This document shows, piece after piece, positions 34,300 to 39,636 of a DNA stretch of 39,636 nt. The position numbers and the translations under genes are program-made. The stretch comes from Bacillota bacterium (GTDB lineage: Bacteria; Bacillota; DTU025; MWDF01). The notes below the pieces were generated by a model. The model did not search any database. It was given only the letters and a program-made list of their open reading frames with translations, and was not told the origin of the DNA. The DNA lies in the NCBI GenBank assembly GCA_017994615.1, contig JAGOKM010000004.1, forward strand, positions 1 through 39,636, given 5' to 3'. Position 1 is the first letter of the stretch, and each line of letters opens with the position of its first letter.

Positions 34300-35343
34300 T
34301 TACTGCCTTGCGCTCCCTTTTGCGATTGAGCAAAGGTCTACTACCGCCGCGTCGAAGGCCCCGTCCTCGCCTATTGTTGTGTCCGTGAGCGCAGTCCCGC
34401 CTTTCATCTGCCTGTCCGCTTCTCCCAGCCTGACCAGCATCCTGGCCGCCTTGTGAGGCCCCAGCCTAGAAGCCGCGTTTACGGTCCTTTCGAGGATGAA
34501 GCTCGGCGCCCTGAGGTCTTTTTCCGTCTTTATCCTTTCCACTACCTCTTTCACGGACAAGCCGTCGCTTAACAGCTCCTGCATGCGGATCATCAAGCGC
34601 AGCTCAGACGCAATCGACGCCAGCATGAGCTGGTTGGGTATCCTAGGCTCGGTGCTCTCCCTGAACTGCCTTACCATGTGCATCGCCTGCGTGCTCCTGC
34701 CGTAGGCAATCGCGGTTATAAGGTCGGAAAGGCCCTCATGCTGGGCCTCCCCTACCGCCTTCCTTACATCGTCGCCCGTAGCCTGCGCAACGCCAACCCC
34801 AAGGTATGTGACCAGCTTGTCGACCTCCGAAGATACCAAGGACAGGTCCGTCCCCAGCCTCGAAATCAGGGCGTCGTATGCGTCGTCCGTCAGCACCAGC
34901 CCGACTTTGGAAGCATAGGCCCTCATGAACTCCCTTGCGTCCCTTTCGTAGGCCTTCTTGCATTCTATTAGTCCGACCCAACCCGCCGCCTTGGGCATCT
35001 TGATGCCCGCAGGCGGGAACTTCCTGTCAGCCCAGCTGATTGAGACAAATGTCCCGTCCGGCAAGGGGCAGGATCCTCCCTCGGTCAGGTCCGATAACAA
35101 CCTCTTGGCGTCAGCGGGCTTCAGCTCCTCGGCGTTTCTGACGATGACATGCCTCGCCGTGGAGAAGAGCGAGCCCGTCATCGCCTCCGAGAGTATCTCG
35201 GATACCCCTGAATCCGACGCTATTATGGACGTAATCTCGGCTCCTTCGTACCGGGATACGTAAGAGGAGACCCTTTCGATCTCCTCGTCGCGGCGGAAGT
35301 CCTCCTCGCCGTATATTATGTTCACTCTGTAAGGGGCCTTCAT
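34300..35343 (-). CDS. holA: DNA polymerase III delta subunit HolA
   Basis: About 347 residues. The delta subunit opens and loads the beta sliding clamp. The N-terminus YRVNIIYGEEDFRRDEEIER is the usual HolA opening (an ATPase-like fold lacking a working P-loop). The central RLGTDLSLVSSEVDKLVTYL is the family's most conserved block (about 165-185). The C-terminal helical domain ends with a KGGTALTDTTIGEDGAFDAAV-like stretch. The ATG at 35343 is used; an ATG at 35355 has its AG-rich site too close. It begins just after the ABC permease gene, so it may be transcribed from the ABC operon, an odd pairing. HolA next to rpsT is conserved in Firmicutes. Confidence 0.9.
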   Translation of the reverse strand: MKAPYRVNIIYGEEDFRRDEEIERVSSYVSRYEGAEITSIIASDSGVSEILSEAMTGSLFSTARHVIVRNAEELKPADAKRLLSDLTEGGSCPLPDGTFVSISWADRKFPPAGIKMPKAAGWVGLIECKKAYERDAREFMRAYASKVGLVLTDDAYDALISRLGTDLSLVSSEVDKLVTYLGVGVAQATGDDVRKAVGEAQHEGLSDLITAIAYGRSTQAMHMVRQFRESTEPRIPNQLMLASIASELRLMIRMQELLSDGLSVKEVVERIKTEKDLRAPSFILERTVNAASRLGPHKAARMLVRLGEADRQMKGGTALTDTTIGEDGAFDAAVVDLCSIAKGSARQ

Positions 35344-35358
35344 GCAGCTGCCCATCCC

Positions 35359-36309
35359 CTAGCTTTTCAGGCCTGTCCTTGCTATTCCCTGGATGAACTG
35401 CTTCTGGGCTATGAAGAACAGCACCAGTAGCGGGGCTATTGCGGTCGTCGAGGCTGCCATAAGCAGGTTAGGCTTGGTCCCGAACTCCTGGTTGAAGGAC
35501 GAAAGGCCTACCTGTATTGTCCTGAGCCTCGGGGAGTTCGTCACGATGAGCGGCCAGAGGAACGTGTTCCATCCGCTGATGAACGAGAACAGCCCCGTCG
35601 TGACCAGCACCGGGACGGCGAGAGGCAACATGACCCTCCATAGGTATTCGAACCTGGTGCAGCCGTCTATCTGGGCCGCATCCCAAAGCTCGGTCGGTAT
35701 CGTCATGAAGAACTGCCTCATCATGAATATGCTGAAGACGGAGGCGATCCAAGGTATGATAAGCGCCTTGTAAGTGTCTATCCAGCCCAGCTTGGCTACG
35801 ATTACGTAGTTGGGCACGAGGGTAACCTGCCCAGGTATCATCATCGTGCCGAGGAAGATGAGGAAAATCAGCTCCTTGCCCCTGAACTTCATGGTGGCGA
35901 AGGCATATGCGGCAAGCGCCGACGTTGCTAGCTGCAGCACCGTGGTGGAAATAGCTATCACGAAGCTGTTTATGTAGTACCACGGGAAATTCACGTCCTC
36001 TTTCCATGCGTTCACGTAGTTCACCCAGATGGTTGAAGCAAGCTTCCTTAGCTCTCCAGTAACCGGAAGGCCGAGGCTGGCATTCTGTCTGTCGGTCCTC
36101 CAAGCGTTAATGTACTCGGTAAGCTTCCAGTTCCTGGGTATCCACACCAGCTTTGCGGTGAAGGTCTCGTCCGACGTCTTGGTCGAGGTAGAAAGCATGT
36201 AATAGAAAGGCAGCAGCATTATTGCCGCCCCTGCTATAAGCAGTGCGTATATTACGAGTTTGTTCAACCTGCTGCCCATGCCGGGGGCGTTCCCCTTATT
36301 CTTGGCCAT
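35359..36309 (-). CDS. ABC sugar-type transporter permease (MalG/UgpE family)
   Basis: About 316 residues with six membrane helices. It is the second permease of a carbohydrate-uptake (CUT1-type) ABC importer. The cytoplasmic EAA loop is ELWDAAQIDGCTRFEYLWRVMLP, shown here in part as WDAAQIDGC, which contacts the ATPase. The insert between helices 1 and 2 (about 45-110) is long and exported, as in MalG. The start could be the GTG at 36318 or the ATG at 36309; GGTGG is five bases before the latter. The ATPase is not encoded in the window, so a shared MsmK/UgpC-like ATPase may be used. Substrate unknown. Confidence 0.92.
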   Translation of the reverse strand: MAKNKGNAPGMGSRLNKLVIYALLIAGAAIMLLPFYYMLSTSTKTSDETFTAKLVWIPRNWKLTEYINAWRTDRQNASLGLPVTGELRKLASTIWVNYVNAWKEDVNFPWYYINSFVIAISTTVLQLATSALAAYAFATMKFRGKELIFLIFLGTMMIPGQVTLVPNYVIVAKLGWIDTYKALIIPWIASVFSIFMMRQFFMTIPTELWDAAQIDGCTRFEYLWRVMLPLAVPVLVTTGLFSFISGWNTFLWPLIVTNSPRLRTIQVGLSSFNQEFGTKPNLLMAASTTAIAPLLVLFFIAQKQFIQGIARTGLKS

Positions 36310-36322
36310 CCTTTCCACCCCC

Positions 36323-37270
36323 CTACTGGTAGTAGACCTTCTTGCCCAGCATCTTCCTCTGGATTAGGGTAAGAAGGAATATCACGAAGAACAGGAAGTA
36401 TCCTATCGCCGCCGCGTAGCCGAAGCGGAATTCGCCCCAGCCTACGTCATATAGGTACTTGACTACGACAAGCGTCGTCTTGAGGGGGCCTCCCCCTCCT
36501 CCCGGCCACAGCACGTAAGCCTGCGTGAAGACCTGGAAGGAACCTATTATGGAGATTATCGTGAGGAAATATGTCGTAGGGGAAAGCAAAGGCCATGTGA
36601 TGTGGCTGAACAGCTTCCATCCCCTGGCCCCGTCAATGGCCGCCGCGTCGTAGTATTCCTGCGGTATGTTCTGCAGCCCCGCAAGGAAGATTATTATGTT
36701 ATAACCCAGATGCCTCCATACGCTCATGACCACGAGCGCGAACATGGACCATTTGGGGTCGAGCAGCCACTTCTCGCCCGAGATTCCGAACATGTTCAGG
36801 ATCGAGTTGAGCATGCCCGAGGAATCTTCCTTGTATATCCACATCCAGACGATGGATATGGCCACGACCGGAGTCACATAGGGAAGGAAGTAGGACGTCC
36901 TGAAGAAACCCGAACCTCTTATCTTCTGGTTCAGCAGGTATGCGATCGCAAGGGCCAGGGCCAGTCCCGTCGGAACCGTCCCCAGCACGTAAACAAGCGT
37001 ATTCTTCACCGATACCAGGAAATCGGGGTCTGAGAACATCTCTATGTAGTTTCCGGCGCCGATGAAGTTCCACCTGCCGAGGAGGTTGGTGTTGAACAGG
37101 CTGATATATGCGGCGTAGAAAGCCGGGAAGAAGTGGAACACAACCAGCACAGCGGTCGCCGGGATTATATACAGGTATGCCCCCAGATCGTCCAGGATCC
37201 CGTTCTTGCCGCTCCGTACGCCCCTGTTGCGCAAAGCCCCGTTCTTTCCTGAGTTATCTGCCACAGCCAC
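36323..37270 (-). CDS. ABC sugar-type transporter permease (MalF/UgpA family)
   Basis: A 315-residue protein with six membrane helices after a polar N-terminus (about 1-27). It is the first permease of a CUT1-type importer. The EAA loop contains YYDAAAIDGARGWKLF (about 206-221). A Gly-rich loop, PGGGGGPL, sits in the last third, at the place where MalF/UgpA proteins carry G-rich loops. The GTG at 37270 follows the PHP gene stop directly, with AGGTGG as RBS. It pairs with the MalG-type permease 13 bases downstream. The neighbourhood (solute-binding protein, secreted metallohydrolase) suggests import of a product released outside the inner membrane; the compound is unknown. Confidence 0.93.
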   Translation of the reverse strand: MAVADNSGKNGALRNRGVRSGKNGILDDLGAYLYIIPATAVLVVFHFFPAFYAAYISLFNTNLLGRWNFIGAGNYIEMFSDPDFLVSVKNTLVYVLGTVPTGLALALAIAYLLNQKIRGSGFFRTSYFLPYVTPVVAISIVWMWIYKEDSSGMLNSILNMFGISGEKWLLDPKWSMFALVVMSVWRHLGYNIIIFLAGLQNIPQEYYDAAAIDGARGWKLFSHITWPLLSPTTYFLTIISIIGSFQVFTQAYVLWPGGGGGPLKTTLVVVKYLYDVGWGEFRFGYAAAIGYFLFFVIFLLTLIQRKMLGKKVYYQ

Positions 37271-39337
37271 TTACTGCCACCTGCCCTCCATCAGCCATGC
37301 AAGCAAGTCAACCGCAAGGCGTCTGTTGTCGAAGCCGTCTTTCTTCAGTTCGTAATCGGAGAACAGCACGCTCCCTGCCAGAACAACCCTACCCCTGCCA
37401 ACGTTGTAGGCTGCAAGGAAGTATGGATCCTCGATTCTTGTCCCGTCGATGGTTGCGCTGTTGCCCGACGCGCCCGAGCCATGTACCAGCCATTGAGACC
37501 CGTCTGCGATTTTAAGGGCGCAGCCTTCCGTGAATGCAACCTTGTATTCGCCAAGCGGTGTGGTGACTATCGATGTCAAAGCAAGCGCTTCCCCCGAAAG
37601 GAGCATCCCTCCCGCGAACGATGCGCCTACTCCAAGCTTCTCAAGCAGCCTGTTGAAGTCCCTGGGGTCCCTTGAGCCGTCGCCCGCGTCGCCCCAGCCC
37701 ATGAGCATCAGGCTTCCGCCCTGCTTCACCCACTCTGCAAGGGCTTCGATCTCCGCATCTTCATAATACGTCGGCGTAAGGGCGAATCCCTGTTCCGGCA
37801 TCGGCAGGACAATCAGATTCAGGCCCTTTAGGTAGTCAGGCCTGATGATGTCCACAAGCACGCTGCCGTCGTAACCTGCCTGCTTCGCCAGTCCCAGCAG
37901 AGAAGAGTAATATGAAGTGAGCCTGTTGTTGTGCCCTTCGTCCACGGCCAACCGCATGGGTTCCTTCTCCATGACCTCGTACAGGCCTGCCATGAACGAC
38001 TGCGGCCCCGAGGCCGTCATTATCACCAGCTTGAGGGCAGCCTGCCCTTCCGAGGATGGCACCCACGGTATCGTCAGGTGGGCCCACCTGCCCGGGGTTA
38101 TGGAAAGGCTTCCCTCAGCCTTCTTCTCGAAACCGCTTCCCTGGTCGGAATATAGCTCATAGCCGACCTCTGCCGGGCTTTCCCCCGTGCGGTCGGCTAT
38201 GCGGGCATAGAAACTGGCCTGCTTACCCTTTACTATGAATGCGTCCTCTATGCGGAAGTCGGATGCGACGACGCCGGCTCCCGTCTCTATCCATATAGGG
38301 GTGGTTATGATGCGGTCCCCGTCGGCTTGCGTCATTCTGGCGTAGAAGTAGCTGTAATCCAGCTCTGTGGTGACCCTGAAGCTGAAAGTCCCGCCCTTGA
38401 CGGCGTTGACGGCGGAAACGACCCTGCCTCCGTTGGTAATGAGCTCTATCTTCGAGTAGAGGTCCCCGTCGGGGTCCTCCGCATAGACTTCAATTTCGAA
38501 TTCCCTTCCTATGGCCGGGCCGTTTGTAAGCATAGTGTCGCCCATAACGTATTCCCCGCTCCATATCAGGGCCCTGGCGTTTTTGTCCTCTGTCGAGTAT
38601 GTGCGCATGTTGCGCATCGCGTCCATTATTGAGTCCCTGTTAAGCTCGCGGGCCACTATACCCGTCCTTACAGGCGCTGCGGTCCCCCAGTCGTCCCTGT
38701 GGTTGTCCTGGTTGTTGACTGCCCCGACCTTCCAGCCCCTGTCCAAGGCCTTGATGTATGAGGGTTCGTTCCTTGTGTTCCGGTAGTAGGCTCCCGATCC
38801 TACCTCTATCATGGAGACAACATCGTCCGCGTAGGCCCAGTAGGAGAAGTCGTTCCAGTTGGGCTGTATCTCCGGGTTGGGATGGTTGAACGTGGCGATT
38901 CCGTTGAACTCGTGCAGGTATTCTATGAAGGCGGTGAAGTCGCGCTGTGTGTCCCTCGACGCCGCCTTCGGAGTGCCGTAACCGTTCATGTGCCCTTCGG
39001 AGTGCGTCCATTCATAACCCACGAGGGGTACGAACTCCCCAGGTCTGTAGAACGCGTCGGCTTCCTCATGAGACTTGTACCATAGGTGGATATTGGTGAT
39101 CTCCTGGAAATAGTAGCCGTGCTCCGTCAGCGAGAAGAAGTCCATGTCCCCTGCGCCGCTCACCTTCTTGTATGCGTCTGTCGGAGTGCCCATCCCGTCC
39201 GAGTAGGAAGTATGCGCATGCAGATTCCCGAAGTAGTAATTGAATTCCGGCACTGCCGTGCCGGATGCAGCCGCAGCGCCCGTGGCCGCCAGGAAGAGCA
39301 TGATGAGAGCTGTAATGCATAAGGCCCTGTTCCTCAT
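37271..39337 (-). CDS. Secreted PHP-domain metallohydrolase (CehA/McbA-like) with GATase-like C-terminal domain
   Basis: A 688-residue exported protein. A signal peptide covers about 1-25. The PHP domain (about 33-270) keeps the metal-site motifs: NLHAHTSYSDG (His40, His42, Asp47), LTEHG (Glu72, His73), YEWTH (Glu109, His112), TFNHPNP (His152) and NNQDNH (Asp211, His213). This is the CehA/McbA branch, whose known members hydrolyse carbamates or phosphoesters. Beta-rich linker domains follow (about 275-450). A Rossmann-like GATase/DUF4350-type domain at about 460-688 has LIVLPMPEQG, EWVKQGGSLML and a SDYELKKDGFDNRRL end. No catalytic Cys triad of true amidotransferases is seen, so it may be a binding domain. 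GGAGG lies seven bases before the ATG. Placed between the binding protein and permeases of an ABC importer. Confidence 0.85.
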   Translation of the reverse strand: MRNRALCITALIMLFLAATGAAAASGTAVPEFNYYFGNLHAHTSYSDGMGTPTDAYKKVSGAGDMDFFSLTEHGYYFQEITNIHLWYKSHEEADAFYRPGEFVPLVGYEWTHSEGHMNGYGTPKAASRDTQRDFTAFIEYLHEFNGIATFNHPNPEIQPNWNDFSYWAYADDVVSMIEVGSGAYYRNTRNEPSYIKALDRGWKVGAVNNQDNHRDDWGTAAPVRTGIVARELNRDSIMDAMRNMRTYSTEDKNARALIWSGEYVMGDTMLTNGPAIGREFEIEVYAEDPDGDLYSKIELITNGGRVVSAVNAVKGGTFSFRVTTELDYSYFYARMTQADGDRIITTPIWIETGAGVVASDFRIEDAFIVKGKQASFYARIADRTGESPAEVGYELYSDQGSGFEKKAEGSLSITPGRWAHLTIPWVPSSEGQAALKLVIMTASGPQSFMAGLYEVMEKEPMRLAVDEGHNNRLTSYYSSLLGLAKQAGYDGSVLVDIIRPDYLKGLNLIVLPMPEQGFALTPTYYEDAEIEALAEWVKQGGSLMLMGWGDAGDGSRDPRDFNRLLEKLGVGASFAGGMLLSGEALALTSIVTTPLGEYKVAFTEGCALKIADGSQWLVHGSGASGNSATIDGTRIEDPYFLAAYNVGRGRVVLAGSVLFSDYELKKDGFDNRRLAVDLLAWLMEGRWQ

Positions 39338-39368
39338 TCGGCTTCCTCCAGAGATTTCTAATCGTCAA

Positions 39369-39408
39369 CCAGCCCAGGGGCTTGGCTGCCGCCTCGACCC
39401 TGGGCTGG
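39369..39408 (-). other. Intercistronic hairpin between binding protein and PHP gene
   Basis: A perfect 11-bp stem, ccagcccaggg (39369-39379) with ccctgggctgg (39398-39408), around an 18-base loop. No T-run follows on the minus strand. Such hairpins after binding-protein genes often protect the upstream mRNA or partly stop transcription, so the binding protein is made in excess. Confidence 0.6.
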
Positions 39409-39433
39409 CGTCACTTATACCGGCCGGGTTGCG

Positions 39434-39636
39434 TCAGAACCCCAGCTTCTTGTTCCCGACCGCGACCGCTTCGTTGAGGGCCTCGGCAACTGTCGCCTTG
39501 GCCAGGAAAGCCTTCTGCACGGCGGTGCTGATATCGCCGCGTATTCCGTTCCAGGCGGCGAGGTTCGGGCCGTACTTGCTGCAGTTGAGCTGTTTGAGGC
39601 TCTGCTCGGCCTTGGTGTTCTTCGCGAAGACCTCCT
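39434..39636 (-). CDS. ABC solute-binding protein, C-terminal end (partial)
   Basis: Only the last 66 residues are in the window; the rest lies beyond the right edge. The visible part includes AEQSLKQLNCSKYGPNLAAW, then RGDISTAVQKAF and ATVAEALNEAVAVGNKKLGF before the TGA. That is the usual C-terminus of sugar-type (SBP_bac_1) binding proteins, in which an amphipathic helix with A-L-N-E-A-V ends the chain. It would deliver ligand to the two permeases encoded downstream. The binding specificity cannot be read from this fragment. Confidence 0.85.
   Translation of the reverse strand, partial: EVFAKNTKAEQSLKQLNCSKYGPNLAAWNGIRGDISTAVQKAFLAKATVAEALNEAVAVGNKKLGF

Overview
The window reads as a GC-rich bacterial chromosome segment packed with housekeeping genes. 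Every gene is on the minus strand except one, rpsT (S20). From right to left the order holA, rpsT, lepA, hemW, hrcA, dnaJ, prmA, rsmE, mtaB, rpsU, nfeD, floA, phoH, pgpH, ybeY, cdd, era matches the yqe/yqf region of Bacillus and Clostridia. Here it runs straight on into queA-tgt-yajC-secDF-recJ-rel-dtd. The frequent AGG (Arg) and ATA (Ile) codons in a GC-rich genome, the many GTG/TTG starts, and this gene order fit Synergistota best, but that assignment is inference; a Clostridia-like Firmicute is the alternative.

Layout from right to left, the direction of transcription. (1) 39636-35359: end of an ABC solute-binding protein, a secreted PHP-type metallohydrolase with a GATase-like C-terminal domain, and two sugar-type ABC permeases. 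This is the most accessory-looking block. (2) 35343-33804: holA, then rpsT on the plus strand with a near-consensus promoter, a very strong RBS and a clean terminator. (3) 33804-26823: lepA-hemW, then hrcA-dnaJ-prmA-rsmE under a sigma-A promoter and a CIRCE operator; grpE and dnaK are not present between hrcA and dnaJ. (4) 26748-24282: trxA, then three tandem lipoprotein genes of about 200 codons that look like paralogues of an unrecognised family, separated by hairpins or terminators. (5) 24169-22001: queT-mtaB-HIT. (6) 21825-12879: rpsU, then nfeD(long)-nfeD(short)-floA-unknown membrane protein-phoH-pgpH-ybeY-cdd-era. (7) 12882-8827: queA-tgt-yajC-unknown exported protein-HD protein. (8) 8746-732: secD-secF, a YgjP-like metalloprotein, recJ-rel-dtd-MBL hydrolase. 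(9) 651-1: start of a SurA/PpiD-like membrane-anchored chaperone, cut by the window edge and carrying a large imperfect inverted repeat.

The genes fall into functional themes. Translation and tRNA/rRNA quality control includes lepA, rpsT, rpsU, prmA, rsmE, mtaB, ybeY, era, dtd and the queuosine genes queT, queA and tgt. Protein export and envelope folding includes yajC, secD, secF and the SurA-like protein. Membrane organisation is represented by floA and nfeD. Nucleotide second messengers and stress are represented by rel, pgpH, hrcA and dnaJ. No tRNA, rRNA, CRISPR array, insertion sequence or prophage gene was seen. No gene-free stretch exceeds 300 bases; the longest is the roughly 170-base lepA/rpsT divergent promoter region. 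The best candidates for undescribed biology are the triple lipoprotein cluster and the secreted PHP/GATase protein inside the ABC operon.
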